Of a DNA stretch of 64,000 bases, positions 1 through 10,172 are shown piece by piece; position 1 is the stretch's first letter; the number at the start of each line of letters is the position of its first letter. The stretch is from Agromyces sp. LHK192. Its GTDB lineage: Bacteria > Actinomycetota > Actinomycetes > Actinomycetales > Microbacteriaceae. Under the pieces are notes generated by a model. That model was given only the letters and a program-made list of their open reading frames with translations, was not told the DNA's origin and made no database searches. A program made the position numbers and the translations under genes. Location: positions 2,356,001 to 2,420,000 of the forward strand of contig NZ_CP034753.1 in the NCBI RefSeq assembly GCF_004006235.1, given 5' to 3'.

Positions 1-971
1 CCGGCGGGCACGGGCGTGTGGGTCGTGAAGATCGTCGACGCGCGCACGAGCTGGAGCGCGTCGCCGAACACCATGCCCTCGCCGATCAGCGACGAGATGC
101 GCTCGAGGCCGAGGAAGCCGGCGTGGCCCTCGTTCATGTGGAAGACCTCGGGTTCGGCGGCACCGGTGAGCTCGACCCAGGCGTTGATCGCACGGACTCC
201 GCCGATGCCGAGCAGGAGTTCCTGCTGCAGCCGGTGCTCGCCGCCGCCGCCGTACAGCCGGTCGGTGACCCGACGGAGCTCGTCGGCATTGGCCGGCACG
301 TCGGAGTCGAGCAGCAGCAGGGTGACGCGGCCGACCTGCGCCCGCCACACGCGGGCCACGAGCGCGCGCCCGTCGGGAAGCGACAGCACGACCTGCACGG
401 CGGTGCCGTCGGGACGCCGTACGAGCGAGAGCGGCAGGCCGTCGGGATCCTGGGCGGGGTAGCGTTCCTGCTGCCAGCCGTCGGGCGAGATCGACTGCGC
501 GAAGTAGCCGGAGGCGTAGAACAGGCCGACGGCGAGGATGGGCACTCCGAGGTCGCTCGCGGCCTTCAGGTGGTCTCCGGCGAGGATGCCGAGCCCGCCC
601 GAGTACTGGGGCAGCACCTCCGCGATGCCGAACTCGGGCGAGAAGTACGCGATGCTCGCCGGCGCATCGTCGCCGAAGCCCTGGTACCAGCGCGGCTGCT
701 CGAGGTACTCGCGCAGCTCGGCCAGCTCGCGATTCGCCCACGCCACGTAGTCGTCGTCGGCGGCGAGCTCCTCGAGCCGCCACGGCGCGACCTCGCCGAG
801 GAACGCGATCGGGTCTCGTCCCGAGTCGGCCCAGACGGCCGGATCGACGTGCTCGAACAACCGTCTCGTCGGCTCGTGCCACGACCAGCGGAGGTTGGCT
901 GCGAGCTCCTCGAGCGGGGCGAGCGCGGCGGGGACGACGGCGCGGACGGTGAACTTCCTGATCGGCTTCAC
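1..971 (-). CDS. glgP: Alpha-glucan (glycogen) phosphorylase, 3' part outside the window
   Basis: N-terminal ~323 residues of a retaining alpha-glucan phosphorylase, which releases glucose-1-phosphate from glycogen or maltodextrin in the cytoplasm. The start VKPIRKFTVRAVVP followed by ANLRWSWHEPTRRLF is typical of the actinobacterial class with an N-terminal DUF3417 region; further on come SPEFGIAEVLPQYSGGLGIL and FHMNEGHAGFLGLERI, characteristic of the phosphorylase fold. The PLP lysine lies beyond the window edge and cannot be checked. GTG 971 is chosen because a TAGTGT hexamer lies seven bases upstream with no Shine-Dalgarno, the leaderless pattern; GTG 980 is an alternative. It diverges from glgE-glgB, so breakdown and synthesis genes share one intergenic region. 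Confidence 0.9.
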   Translation of the reverse strand, partial: MKPIRKFTVRAVVPAALAPLEELAANLRWSWHEPTRRLFEHVDPAVWADSGRDPIAFLGEVAPWRLEELAADDDYVAWANRELAELREYLEQPRWYQGFGDDAPASIAYFSPEFGIAEVLPQYSGGLGILAGDHLKAASDLGVPILAVGLFYASGYFAQSISPDGWQQERYPAQDPDGLPLSLVRRPDGTAVQVVLSLPDGRALVARVWRAQVGRVTLLLLDSDVPANADELRRVTDRLYGGGGEHRLQQELLLGIGGVRAINAWVELTGAAEPEVFHMNEGHAGFLGLERISSLIGEGMVFGDALQLVRASTIFTTHTPVPA

Positions 972-978
972 CCTGCCC

Positions 979-984
979 ACACTA
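979..984 (-). promoter_or_regulatory. -10 hexamer of glgP, leaderless geometry
   Basis: TAGTGT on the minus strand, seven bases before the GTG of glgP. No clear -35 element and no ribosome binding site between it and the start. Transcription would begin at or within a base or two of the start codon (inference). Confidence 0.4.
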
Positions 985-1087
985 TGGGCGACCGGTGTCG
1001 TGCATGTGAACGACGTGTCACGGCGCGCTGCATGCGCGCTCCATGCGACGCGGCCGGTGGCCGGTGTTCGGAACGCGCCCGACGCGC

Positions 1088-1093
1088 TACGGT
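1088..1093 (+). promoter_or_regulatory. -10 hexamer of glgE, leaderless geometry
   Basis: TACGGT followed by six bases and then GTG at 1100. The GGAG in the spacer is too close to the start (one base) to act as a normal Shine-Dalgarno, which favours a leaderless transcript. Confidence 0.4.
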
Positions 1094-1099
1094 CGGAGC

Positions 1100-3229
1100 G
1101 TGACGACCGCCGCACCGCTCCCCCACCGCATCCCGGTCACGCGCCTGACCCCGGCCGCACCGGAACCGCGGTGGCGCCCGAAGGCGTACGAGGGGGAGGT
1201 CGTGCCGTTCCGCGCGACCGTGTTCCGCGAAGGGCACGACGCGGTCGGCGCGATGCTGGTGCTCACGTCGCCCGCGGGCGACGTCACCCGGCATCGGATG
1301 CATCCGCTCGCGCCCGGCACCGACCGCTGGGAGGTGCGGGCCCTGCTCGACGCCGTCGGCACCTGGACCTGGCACGTCGAGGGGTTCGGCGACGAGATCG
1401 CCACCTGGCGGCACGACGCGGCGCTGAAGATCGACGCCGGCGTCGACATCGACCTGATGTACGAGGTCGGCGCCCGACTGATGGACCGGGCCGTCGCCGA
1501 GACCCGCAGGCCCGCGGCCGTGCGCAAGCGCCTCGGCGCGCTGGCCGCGTCGCTCCGGGACGCGGACGCCGCCGCACCCGATCGCCGGGCACTCGTCGAC
1601 AGCCCGGTGCTCGCCGAGTTCGACGGCCGGCCGCTCGCGCGGCTGACGACCACGTCGGACGAACGCGAGATCCTCGTCGAGCGCCGACGGGCGGGCGTCG
1701 GCAGCTGGTATGAGTTCTTCCCGCGATCGGAGGGCGCGCGACGCCAGAAGGACGGGAGCTGGAAGTCGGGCACGTTCCGCACGGCCGCGAAGCGGCTGCC
1801 CGGCGTCGCCGCGATGGGCTTCGACGTCGTCTACCTGCCGCCGATCCACCCGATCGGCGTGACGAACCGGAAGGGTCGCAACAACACGCTCGACCCGGGA
1901 CCCCACGACCCGGGCTCGCCCTGGGCGATCGGCGGCCCGCTCGCCGACGGCACCCCCGGCGGCCACGACGCCGTGCACTCCGACCTCGGCACGCTCGCCG
2001 ACTTCCGCGCGTTCGTGCGGGCCGCGGCCGGGCTGGGCATCGAGGTCGCGCTCGACCTCGCGCTCCAGGCATCCCCCGACCATCCGTGGGTGACCGAGCA
2101 TCCGGAGTGGTTCACGGTGCTGCCCGACGGAACGATCAGGTACGCCGAGAACCCGCCGAAGAAGTACCAGGACATCTACCCGGTGAACTTCGACGACGAC
2201 CCCGAGGGGATCCACGCCGAGGTCCTCCGCGTCATCCGGCACTGGATCGCGCAGGGCGTGAACATCTTCCGCGTCGACAACCCGCACACGAAGCCGCTCG
2301 CGTTCTGGGAGCGGCTGATCGCGACCGTGAACGCCGAGTCGCCCGACGTCGTGTTCCTCGCCGAGGCGTTCACGCGGCCCGCGATGCTGCAGGCGCTCGC
2401 CGCCGCCGGCTTCCAGCAGTCGTACACGTATTTCACCTGGCGCAACACGAAGCAGGAACTCGAGGAGTTCTTGGCCGGGTTGAGCGAGGACACCGCCGAC
2501 TTCCTCCGCCCCAACCTGTTCGTCAACACGCCCGACATCCTCACCGAGTACCTGCAGTTCGGCGGTCCCGCCGCGTTCAGCGTCCGCGCGACCATCGCGG
2601 CGACGGCCGCACCCACGTGGGGCGTTTACTCCGGATTCGAGCTGTTCGAGTCCGTGGCCCGGCCGGGTGCCGAAGAGGCCATCGACAATGAGAAGTACGA
2701 GTACAAGCCCCGCGACTTCGCCGCCGCCGAACGCGACGGCCGGTCGCTCGGGCTCTACCTCGGCATCCTCAACCGGATCCGCGCCGAGCGTCCGGCGCTC
2801 CAGCAGCTCCGCGGCTTGCGCATCCACGCCACCGACGACGACTCGGTGCTCTGCTACTCGAAGCACCTCGAGGCCGAGTTCACCGGCAGCGGCGTCGCCG
2901 ACACCGTCATCGTCGTCGCGAACGTCGACCCGCATTCGGTCCGCGAGACGACGGTGCACCTCGACCTCGAATCGCTCGGGCTCGAGCCGGGCGCCCGATT
3001 CACGGTCGAAGACCTCGTCGAGGGCGAGCGCTGGGAGTGGGGCGCCTCGAACTACGTGCGCCTCGACGCGTTCACCCGACCGGCGCACGTCCTCCGCATC
3101 GTGCGGGAGCCGGTACCGAGCCGCGCCCGGCGCGGGAGTGCCGAGCGCTCGATCCCGGCGGCCTCCGCCACGACCCGGTCCTCCGCCACGACCCAGGCCT
3201 CCGCCACGAACAGGAGCATGCATGGCTGA
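1100..3229 (+). CDS. glgE: Alpha-1,4-glucan:maltose-1-phosphate maltosyltransferase (GH13_3)
   Basis: Extends alpha-1,4-glucans with maltosyl units from maltose-1-phosphate. 709 residues, close to the ~670-700 of known GlgE. N-terminal beta-sandwich region (about 1-100), a helical insertion, then the (beta/alpha)8 barrel beginning near [12 protein letters not shown]. The nucleophile is the Asp of [11 protein letters not shown] (residue 393 by my count) and the acid/base the Glu of FLAEAFTRP (residue 422), matching the spacing in the Streptomyces enzyme. The PHTKP context is diagnostic of GlgE among GH13 proteins. The last codons overlap glgB by eight bases, so the two are translationally coupled. 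GTG 1100 fits a leaderless start; upstream in-frame codons to 1043 are open but lack a signal. Confidence 0.95.
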   Translation: MTTAAPLPHRIPVTRLTPAAPEPRWRPKAYEGEVVPFRATVFREGHDAVGAMLVLTSPAGDVTRHRMHPLAPGTDRWEVRALLDAVGTWTWHVEGFGDEIATWRHDAALKIDAGVDIDLMYEVGARLMDRAVAETRRPAAVRKRLGALAASLRDADAAAPDRRALVDSPVLAEFDGRPLARLTTTSDEREILVERRRAGVGSWYEFFPRSEGARRQKDGSWKSGTFRTAAKRLPGVAAMGFDVVYLPPIHPIGVTNRKGRNNTLDPGPHDPGSPWAIGGPLADGTPGGHDAVHSDLGTLADFRAFVRAAAGLGIEVALDLALQASPDHPWVTEHPEWFTVLPDGTIRYAENPPKKYQDIYPVNFDDDPEGIHAEVLRVIRHWIAQGVNIFRVDNPHTKPLAFWERLIATVNAESPDVVFLAEAFTRPAMLQALAAAGFQQSYTYFTWRNTKQELEEFLAGLSEDTADFLRPNLFVNTPDILTEYLQFGGPAAFSVRATIAATAAPTWGVYSGFELFESVARPGAEEAIDNEKYEYKPRDFAAAERDGRSLGLYLGILNRIRAERPALQQLRGLRIHATDDDSVLCYSKHLEAEFTGSGVADTVIVVANVDPHSVRETTVHLDLESLGLEPGARFTVEDLVEGERWEWGASNYVRLDAFTRPAHVLRIVREPVPSRARRGSAERSIPAASATTRSSATTQASATNRSMHG

Positions 3230-5423
3230 TCCCGCCCGTCCACCCTCCGTGTCCGACGACGAGCTCGCCGCCGTCGCCGAAGGGCGCCACAGCGACCCGC
3301 ACTCCGTGCTCGGCGCGCACGGGTACGAGGTCGGCGGGTCCGCCGGACCGCACACCGTGATCCGGGTGCGGCGTCCGCTCGCCGACACGGTCGACGCGCT
3401 CCTGGCCGACGGGCGGCAACTCCCGCTCGCGCACGTCGGGCACGGCATCTGGGCGGGCTCGGGTGCGTTCGGCCCCACGGCGTACCGGATCCGGGCACGG
3501 TACGCCGACGGCGCCGAATGGATCGAGGACGACCCCTACCGGTTCGCGCCGACGATCGGCGAGCTCGACCTGCACCTCGTGCAGGAGGGCCGCCACGAGG
3601 AACTCTGGACCGCCCTCGGCGCGCATGCCCGCGACCATTGGGGCGTCGGCGGCGACGTGCAGGGCACGGCGTTCACGGTCTGGGCCCCGCACGCGCGCGC
3701 AGTGCGCGTCGTCGGCGGGTTCAACCACTGGGACGGCGGGGGCCACGCCATGCGCAGCATGGGTGCGAGCGGCGTCTGGGAGCTGTTCGTCCCCGGCCTC
3801 GCACCGGGCACCGCCTACAAGTTCGAACTCCTCACGGCATCGGGCGCCTGGGTCATGAAGGCGGACCCGATGGCGCAGCAGGCGGAGGTCGCCCCGGCGA
3901 CCGCCTCGATCGTCTCGCAGCGCACGCATGTCTGGCAGGACGACGAGTGGCTCCAGCGCCGCGCCTCGACCAACCCCCACGCCGAGCCGATGAGCATCTA
4001 CGAACTCCACCTCGGCTCCTGGCGGCCCGGGAAGGGCTACCGCGATGTCGCCGACGAGCTCATCGAGTACGTCCAGTGGCTGGGCTACACGCATGTCGAG
4101 TTCCTGCCGCTGGCGGAGCATCCGTTCGGCGGTTCGTGGGGCTATCAGGTGACCGGGTACTTCGCCGCGACCAGCCGATTCGGTTCCCCCGACGACCTGC
4201 GGTACCTGATCGACCGGCTCCACGGCGCCGGGATCGGCGTCATCATGGACTGGGTCCCGGGCCACTTCCCCAAGGACGACTTCGCGCTGGCGAGGTTCGA
4301 CGGCGAGCCGCTCTACGAGCACGCCGATCCACGCCGTGGGGAGCAGCTCGACTGGGGCACCTACGTCTTCGACTACGGCAACCCCAGGGTGCGGAACTTC
4401 CTCGTCGCGAACGCCCTGTTCTGGATCGAGGAGTTCCACGTCGACGGCCTCCGGGTCGACGCCGTGGCGTCCATGCTCTACCTGGACTACTCGCGCGAAG
4501 AGGGCCAATGGCTGCCGAACGTGTACGGCGGCAGGGAGCACCTGGAGGCGATCGCGTTCCTGCAGGAGGCGACCGCGACCGCGTACAAGCGCAACCCCGG
4601 CATCGTCATGATCGCCGAGGAGTCGACGTCATGGGGCGGGGTCACCGCGCCGACCTCTTCCGGTGGTCTCGGCTTCGGCTATAAGTGGAACATGGGCTGG
4701 ATGCACGACACGCTGCAGTACATCCAGAAGGACCCGATGTACCGGTCGCACCACCATCAGGACCTCACGTTCTCGTTCCTCTACGCGTTCAGCGAGCACT
4801 TCATCCTGCCGATCAGCCACGACGAGGTCGTGCACGGCAAGGGCTCGCTGCTGCGCAAGATGCCGGGCGACCACTGGCAGCAGCGCGCGAACCTGCGCGC
4901 CTACCTCGCATACATGTGGGCGCACCCGGGCAAGCAGCTGCTGTTCATGGGGCAGGAGTTCGGCCAGCTCAGCGAGTGGAGCGAGGAACGGGGACTCGAC
5001 TGGTGGATCCTCGACCAGCCGACGCACCGGCAGCTCGCCGAGTTCGTCGGTGCGCTGAACCGGCTCTACCGTGCGACACCGGCGCTCTGGCAGCTCGACG
5101 ACGACTCATCGGGCTTCGAGTGGGTCGAGGGGGGTGCCGCGGCCGAGAACGTGATCGCGTTCATCCGGTACGACCGCGACCGCACGCCCCTGCTGTGCGT
5201 CGTGAACTTCGCCGGGCGGCCGCACGACGGATTCCGGCTCGGACTGCCGCAGGCGGGCCGATGGATCGAGGTGCTGAACTCGGACGCCGTCGAGTTCGGC
5301 GGTTCGGGCGTCGGCAACCTGGGCGCGGTCGAGGCGACGGATGCCCCGTGGGCGGGGCGTCCGGCATCCGCGTCGTTCACGCTGCCGCCGCTCGGCGCGG
5401 TCTGGTTCCGGTTCGAGGGCTGA
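3222..5423 (+). CDS. glgB: 1,4-alpha-glucan branching enzyme
   Basis: Introduces alpha-1,6 branches into the linear glucan made by GlgE. 733 residues, normal for actinobacterial GlgB. An N-terminal carbohydrate-binding domain (about 1-110), then a CBM48 ([20 protein letters not shown]) and the GH13 barrel. Catalytic residues by my count: Asp413 in [11 protein letters not shown], Glu466 in MIAEEST, and the transition-state Asp534 in [13 protein letters not shown], the last being a GlgB signature. ATG 3222 has an AGGAG five bases upstream inside the glgE tail. Together with glgE and the divergent glgP this is a compact alpha-glucan turnover locus; glgM, glgA and pep2 are not in the window. Confidence 0.96.
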   Translation: MADPARPPSVSDDELAAVAEGRHSDPHSVLGAHGYEVGGSAGPHTVIRVRRPLADTVDALLADGRQLPLAHVGHGIWAGSGAFGPTAYRIRARYADGAEWIEDDPYRFAPTIGELDLHLVQEGRHEELWTALGAHARDHWGVGGDVQGTAFTVWAPHARAVRVVGGFNHWDGGGHAMRSMGASGVWELFVPGLAPGTAYKFELLTASGAWVMKADPMAQQAEVAPATASIVSQRTHVWQDDEWLQRRASTNPHAEPMSIYELHLGSWRPGKGYRDVADELIEYVQWLGYTHVEFLPLAEHPFGGSWGYQVTGYFAATSRFGSPDDLRYLIDRLHGAGIGVIMDWVPGHFPKDDFALARFDGEPLYEHADPRRGEQLDWGTYVFDYGNPRVRNFLVANALFWIEEFHVDGLRVDAVASMLYLDYSREEGQWLPNVYGGREHLEAIAFLQEATATAYKRNPGIVMIAEESTSWGGVTAPTSSGGLGFGYKWNMGWMHDTLQYIQKDPMYRSHHHQDLTFSFLYAFSEHFILPISHDEVVHGKGSLLRKMPGDHWQQRANLRAYLAYMWAHPGKQLLFMGQEFGQLSEWSEERGLDWWILDQPTHRQLAEFVGALNRLYRATPALWQLDDDSSGFEWVEGGAAAENVIAFIRYDRDRTPLLCVVNFAGRPHDGFRLGLPQAGRWIEVLNSDAVEFGGSGVGNLGAVEATDAPWAGRPASASFTLPPLGAVWFRFEG

Positions 5424-5432
5424 CCCCACGGT

Positions 5433-5456
5433 CCGTTGGCCCCGCGGGGCCGACGG
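5433..5456. terminator. Bidirectional hairpin between glgB and the ybbN-like gene
   Basis: An 11-bp stem (one T-G wobble) pairs 5433-5443 with 5446-5456 between two convergent genes. No T-tract, as is usual at this GC content; it could serve both directions. Confidence 0.55.
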
Positions 5457-5474
5457 GCCTGCGGGTTCCGCAGA

Positions 5475-6401
5475 TCAGTACAGCAGGTTCGCGAGCCGGC
5501 GACGCGCCGCGACCACGCGGGGGTCGTCGGTGCCGACGACCTCGAACAATTCGATGAGCCGCTCCCGGACCGTCGCCTTCCCGGCCGCGTCGAGCGTGGG
5601 GAACAGGTCGAGCAGGCGCGCGAACGCGTCGTCGATGTGCCCGCCGGACAGGTCGAGATCGGCGACGTCGAGCTGCGCGTCGAGGTCGTCCGGGGCCGCA
5701 GCCGCTCGGGTGCGGATCTCGTCGAGCGTCTTGCCCTGCAGCCGGCCCAGCAGGTTCGCCTGCGCGAGGCCGGCGACCGCGAGCGCGTCGCGCGGGTCCT
5801 GGGCGATCGCCGTCCGGTACGCGGCAGCGGCCGCGGCGTAGTCGCCCGCCGAGATCGCGTCGAAGGCCTCCTGGTGCAGCGGCGGCAGCGGCTCCTCGGC
5901 CGACTCTGCGGGTGCCTCGCCGGCGCCATCTACCTCGGCCGTGCCGGTCACGCCGTTCTGCGCGGCGAGCTGGAGCAGCTGGTCGAACACCTGGTCGATC
6001 ACGTCGTCGGGTTGCTCGCCCTGGAAGAGCGGGGCGGGCTGGCCGCCCACGAGCGCGACGACCGTCGGAACGGCCTGCACCTGGAGGGCCTGGACGAGCT
6101 GCGGGCTGCGATCGGCCTCGACGGTGGCGAGCACGAGCCGGCCCTGACGGGCGCGCACCAGGCCCGCGAGCGCGTCGACGAGCGCGACCGACTGCTCGCT
6201 CCACCCTGCCCAGACGACGACCACCACGGGTACCGTGCGGGAGCGCTCGAGCACCGGGGCGAAGCCCTGGTCGTCGGTCGCGAACACGATCGCGTCGTCT
6301 TCCGTCGCGGCGGACGCAGCCGCCGGCGCCTGCTGCGGCTGCACGAGCGACGACAGGTCGACGGCGCCGCGGAAGCCGCCGGGCGGAATGGGGTTCGTCA
6401 T
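5475..6401 (-). CDS. YbbN-like thioredoxin-fold/TPR protein lacking the CXXC
   Basis: 308 residues with a thioredoxin fold (about 50-150: VPVVVVVWAGWSEQS ... VEADRSPQLVQALQVQAVPTVVALVGG) followed by a tetratricopeptide-type helical C-terminus (about 185-308). This is the architecture of the co-chaperone YbbN/CnoX. The cis-Pro loop (VQAVPT) is present, but the redox centre WCGPC is replaced by WAGWSEQS, so no thiol-disulfide chemistry is expected; a holdase or scaffolding role is inferred from the family. ATG 6401 has GGAG five to six bases upstream and overlaps the stop of the preceding membrane protein by ATGA, so the two are coupled. No signal peptide, hence cytoplasmic. Confidence 0.8.
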   Translation of the reverse strand: MTNPIPPGGFRGAVDLSSLVQPQQAPAAASAATEDDAIVFATDDQGFAPVLERSRTVPVVVVVWAGWSEQSVALVDALAGLVRARQGRLVLATVEADRSPQLVQALQVQAVPTVVALVGGQPAPLFQGEQPDDVIDQVFDQLLQLAAQNGVTGTAEVDGAGEAPAESAEEPLPPLHQEAFDAISAGDYAAAAAAYRTAIAQDPRDALAVAGLAQANLLGRLQGKTLDEIRTRAAAAPDDLDAQLDVADLDLSGGHIDDAFARLLDLFPTLDAAGKATVRERLIELFEVVGTDDPRVVAARRRLANLLY

Positions 6402-8335
6402 GGAATCTCCGATGCTCCGATGAGGCTCTCCGACCAGCCGAGCACGCGGATCGGGTCCTCCGAGCCGACGGCGGGAACGTAGAACAGGACCTGGATGCCT
6501 CGCGTGCGCTGCACGCCCTTCGCGCTCTTCTCGGTGAAGCCCGACATGGCCGCGCCCGGACCCGGCTCGAAGCCGATCGTGCCGCCGTCGTTGGGCCTGA
6601 CCTGCTCGGTCTGCTCGATCGACACGGTCACGAGCGCACCCGAGTCGTTGGTCGCGAGCGAGACCGGGGTGCTCGCTCCCGGCTGGTTCGCGAACGTGAT
6701 GCCCGCGGTCGCCGGCAGCTTCGCGGCCTCGGCCTGCTGTCCGGTGGGGCCGAGCTGCTCGTACAGGGCATCGCCCTCGAGCTCGAACAACGCCGCATAC
6801 TGCGAGGCGTCGCCGTTGATCAGCACGTCGGCGTAGGCCGTGGCGAGCTGGCTCGGCGGCAGCATGAGCAGTTTCGAATCCGGCGTGACGATCGGCGCAC
6901 CGATCGATGCGGGAGCGACCTCCGGCGGATCCGCGTCGGGGACCAGCGACATCGCGTACATGATCTTGTAGTTCTCGCGCGGCGACTCCTGCACCAGGAC
7001 CAGTGCCGACGGCGCGACCGACGGATCGTCGCCGTTCTGCACGACCTCGAGCACCGTGCGCGGCCAGACGCCGCCCCGCGACTGCTGCGGGAGAGTGATC
7101 TCGAGCGGAGACGCGGGGATGGGAGCCAGCGCCGGGCGGTCGGGCAGCGCCGCACGGATGCGGTAGTTCGCCTCCCGGGCCTGCAGGGCGGGACCGGTGA
7201 ACCGCTCGGCGGCCGCAGTCGCGTCGAGCGCCGCGTCGGCCGCTCCGGCCGAGTCCGAGATCCGCGCCATGATGCGCTCCATCTGTGGCACCGTGACAGC
7301 GGGTTCGACCTCTTCCCCGGCTTCGGGCTCCTCGCCGTCCGCCCCGGGGGCCGGCGTCGGGGTGACCGTCGCCGGCGCCGTCGTCTCCGGCGCGGCGGCC
7401 TCGTCGAAGCTGGGCCAGTAGTCGGGCGAGCACGCCGTCAGCGCGAGCGCCGGGAGCATCGCGAACCCGGCGATCATGGCCCGTCGCGTGCCGGATGAGC
7501 GTCGACCGCTCGAGAGCTGCGCCTGCTTGCGGCCGGGCTTGGGTGCGCTCGGCAGGCGGCCGCGACCGCCCTTGGGCAGGTTGCGCCGTGGTCCGCGCGA
7601 GCGCTTGTGCCCGACGATCCCGGAGATGAGGAGGATCACGCCGACCACGAACAGCAGCGAGCCGAGCGTCAGCAGTGGACCCACCCACGGGGTCGAGTTG
7701 TCGAGCGGCCAGGCGATCGCGATCCGGTCCGGGACCGGGTCCTCGCTGCCGGATGCCACGAGCATCGAGATCCCGTCCGGGAGGTCGACCGTGCGTGCGA
7801 GCCGCCCGCTCTCCTCGGCCTGCTCCTCGAGCCAGAGGTCGGAGCCCGACGGCGACACCGCGACCGCGTCGGCCTCGCCCTCGGTGTCGGCGGGTGCCGT
7901 CGCATCCGGGGTGGCGGGCGCGGTCGTCGCGGGGGCATCCGTGGCCGGGGCATCCGTCGCCGGGGCGGTCGTCGACGGGGCATCCGGCTCCGCGTCGACC
8001 GGCTCGCCGTCGACCATCAGGCGATCGGTGAGTTCGCCGGACTCGGCGTCGTAGCCGACCGCCACGTACTCGTCGTCGCCCAACCAGGCGAGGACGTCGC
8101 TGGAGCGTCCGTACGCGAAGTAGGTCGACCCCTCACCGGCGATCGTGACGGACTGCTTGCCCGGGTACGCGGCGAGCGCATCCGGCTCGATGACGACGTA
8201 ATCCGCGTCGGCCGCGTCCACCTGGACCTGAAGCGAGACGCTCCCGGGCTCCAGGAAGACCGTGCGCTGGGCGATGCCCAATCCGATCAGCACGGCCGCG
8301 GCGACGAACGCCGCGATGGCGAAGACGAAGCGCAC
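6398..8335 (-). CDS. Multi-pass envelope protein with two extracytoplasmic domains, function unknown
   Basis: 645 residues. Visible in order: a transmembrane helix at about 4-24 (FAIAAFVAAAVLIGLGIAQ); an outside domain with a D-rich beta-like stretch; an Ala/Thr/Pro linker of repeated ATDAP units; a second helix near GPLLTLGSLLFVVGVILL; a basic cytoplasmic loop (KGGRGRLPSAPKPGRKQ); then IAGFAMLPALALTAC, which looks exactly like a lipoprotein signal, followed by a ~330-residue domain. GTG 8335 follows GGAGGG at eight bases. It ends overlapping the YbbN-like gene. Similar C-terminal domains occur in actinobacterial proteins of unknown function; I do not recognise an activity. Alternatively the last third was once a separate lipoprotein gene, now in frame. 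Confidence 0.75.
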   Translation of the reverse strand: MRFVFAIAAFVAAAVLIGLGIAQRTVFLEPGSVSLQVQVDAADADYVVIEPDALAAYPGKQSVTIAGEGSTYFAYGRSSDVLAWLGDDEYVAVGYDAESGELTDRLMVDGEPVDAEPDAPSTTAPATDAPATDAPATTAPATPDATAPADTEGEADAVAVSPSGSDLWLEEQAEESGRLARTVDLPDGISMLVASGSEDPVPDRIAIAWPLDNSTPWVGPLLTLGSLLFVVGVILLISGIVGHKRSRGPRRNLPKGGRGRLPSAPKPGRKQAQLSSGRRSSGTRRAMIAGFAMLPALALTACSPDYWPSFDEAAAPETTAPATVTPTPAPGADGEEPEAGEEVEPAVTVPQMERIMARISDSAGAADAALDATAAAERFTGPALQAREANYRIRAALPDRPALAPIPASPLEITLPQQSRGGVWPRTVLEVVQNGDDPSVAPSALVLVQESPRENYKIMYAMSLVPDADPPEVAPASIGAPIVTPDSKLLMLPPSQLATAYADVLINGDASQYAALFELEGDALYEQLGPTGQQAEAAKLPATAGITFANQPGASTPVSLATNDSGALVTVSIEQTEQVRPNDGGTIGFEPGPGAAMSGFTEKSAKGVQRTRGIQVLFYVPAVGSEDPIRVLGWSESLIGASEIP

Positions 8336-8457
8336 GTGGTTTTCCCTCCATGCCGCAGAGCGGCTTCCGACAAAGACAACCAACCCTATCGGCTCCGGCT
8401 GGGAGCCGGCCGGACGCCGACTGAATGCGACCGAGCATGACCGGCGTCCTTCGCCCA

Positions 8458-8463
8458 TAGAAT
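8458..8463 (+). promoter_or_regulatory. -10 hexamer upstream of the DivIVA-type coiled-coil gene
   Basis: TAGAAT, followed by GG, about 58 bases before the ATG. The same AGAATGG string occurs upstream of rplS, rpsP and map. The -35 region is weak. Confidence 0.4.
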
Positions 8464-8521
8464 GGGGCGACTCCCGCGCCATCAACCCCCCTAGCGCCGC
8501 GGGACCCGAGCCGGAGGAAGC

Positions 8522-10135
8522 ATGGCCGTCGAAGAGACCGAGTTCACGCAGGTGTTCCGCGGATACGACAAGGACGAGGTCGACAAGGCCCTCAACGGCC
8601 TTCGTCGTGACGTCATCACCGCGAACACGCAGATCACCGAGAGCACCAAGGAGAACAAGCGACTCCTCGCCCGCATCGAGGAACTGACCGCCGAGCTCGA
8701 GGAGGTCGGCAGCCCGACCTTCTCCGGCCTCGGAACCAAGCTCGAGAACACGCTCCGCGTCGCCGAGGAGCAGTCGACGCGGCTGATCGCACAGGCCGAC
8801 ATCGACGCCGAGAAGCTGCGTCGTGCCGCGGACGACGAGGTGCACCTCCTCAAGTCCGACGCACAGGAGCTCGCCGATCGCACCCTGAGCGACGCCAAGT
8901 CGCAGTCGACGCGCATGCTCGAGAACGCGCGCGCCGAGGTCGACGACATGAACGCCCGCGCCCACGAGTCGAGCGAGCAGCTCCGACAGGATGCCGCCCG
9001 CGACGCGGCCGCGATCCGCGGTGCGGCCTCGACCGAGTCGGCCGAACTGCGCAGCAGCGCGAAGCGGGAGGCGGCGGCCCTCCTCGCCGAGGCCGAGCGC
9101 AAGGCCGCGGCACTCCGCGCCGAGGCGAACTCGGAGGCGACCGAGGCCCGCGCCGCCGCCGCCGGACTCCAGCAGGAGACCGAGCAGACCCGTGCGGAGG
9201 TCGCGGTCGAGCTCGACCGGGCTCGCGCGGAGCTCGCCAAGGAGACGCAGCAGGCCCGCATCGACCTCCAGCAGCAGACCGAGCAGGCCAAGCTCGACCT
9301 CGACCGCGAGACCGCCGAGGCACGCGCGGGGATCGAGGCGGAGATCGAGGAGCGTCGCGTCGCCCTCGAGCACGAGCTCGAGCAGGCGCGCACCGACCTC
9401 GAGCGCGAGCTCGAGGCGGGGCGGTCCCAGCTGAACCAGGAGCGCGAGCAGCTCGGCGTCGACCTCGAGCGCGAGGCCGAGGCCGCCAAGCTGAAGCTGA
9501 AGAACGAGCTCGAGCGCATCCGCATCAAGCACGAGAAGACGCTCGACCAGATGCGAGCGGACCTCTCGCTCGAGCAGGAGCAGGCCCGGGCCGACTTCGA
9601 GGCCGAGGCCGAGCAGGGCCGGATCGACCTCGACAACCAGCTCACCTCGATGCGCAAGAAGACGACGCACGAGGTCAACCGCATGAAGCGCGAGATCGAG
9701 CAGGCCAAGAACGACCTCGATGCCGAGCTCGCGAGCAAGCGCGACGACGCCGAGCAGGAGTTGCTGACCCGGCACCAGGAGGCCGTGGCCGAGACCCAGG
9801 GCTACCTCGACGACGCCAACGCCGAGCTTGCCGAGGCGGTCGCCCGGACCGCCGAGGCCCGCGCCGAGGCTGAGGTGCTCGAGAGCCGCGTCCGGTCCGA
9901 GAGCGCCGACATCCGCGACAAGGCCGACGAGGAGGCGCGCCAGCGCATCACCGAGGCGCACGCGCAGGCCCGCAAGCTCATCGCCGACGCCGAGGAGCGC
10001 ACCCGCGCCCTCGTCGCGGACGCCGAGGACCGCCTCGCGGAGATCCGCATCGAGCGCGACGCCGTCGCCGGGTACTTCGAGAGCCTGCGCGGCGTGCTGA
10101 CGCAGGCCGAGCAGGTCGCCGCCCAGGGTCGATGA
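8522..10135 (+). CDS. DivIVA-domain long coiled-coil protein (Scy/FilP-like)
   Basis: 537 residues, nearly all predicted coiled coil: Glu, Ala, Arg and Gln heptad-like patterns run from about residue 60 to 510. The N-terminus EFTQVFRGYDKDEVDKALNG is the DivIVA/GpsB-type membrane-curvature domain (GYDxxEVD). A segment SGLGTKLENTLRVAEEQS resembles the Streptomyces polar scaffold Scy and related coiled coils. Expected to act at cell poles or the septum as a scaffold of apical growth. ATG 8522 is preceded by GGAGGAA at a normal distance. The following gene encodes a membrane protein 37 bases downstream, probably in the same transcript. Confidence 0.85.
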   Translation: MAVEETEFTQVFRGYDKDEVDKALNGLRRDVITANTQITESTKENKRLLARIEELTAELEEVGSPTFSGLGTKLENTLRVAEEQSTRLIAQADIDAEKLRRAADDEVHLLKSDAQELADRTLSDAKSQSTRMLENARAEVDDMNARAHESSEQLRQDAARDAAAIRGAASTESAELRSSAKREAAALLAEAERKAAALRAEANSEATEARAAAAGLQQETEQTRAEVAVELDRARAELAKETQQARIDLQQQTEQAKLDLDRETAEARAGIEAEIEERRVALEHELEQARTDLERELEAGRSQLNQEREQLGVDLEREAEAAKLKLKNELERIRIKHEKTLDQMRADLSLEQEQARADFEAEAEQGRIDLDNQLTSMRKKTTHEVNRMKREIEQAKNDLDAELASKRDDAEQELLTRHQEAVAETQGYLDDANAELAEAVARTAEARAEAEVLESRVRSESADIRDKADEEARQRITEAHAQARKLIADAEERTRALVADAEDRLAEIRIERDAVAGYFESLRGVLTQAEQVAAQGR

Positions 10136-10172
10136 CCGCCAGCAACACCTGAGTACCCGAGGGGGCCGGACC

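Noticed and set aside
968..3478. 836-codon open frame on the minus strand across glgE
   Set aside because: It mirrors glgE codon structure, has Arg/Asp/Val-rich low-complexity translation and no recognisable domain; antisense open frames are routine at this GC content.
7400..7520. Possible gene boundary or frameshift before the internal lipobox in the 6398-8335 gene
   Set aside because: The reading frame is continuous with no stop and no ribosome binding site before a start there, so I keep one gene.
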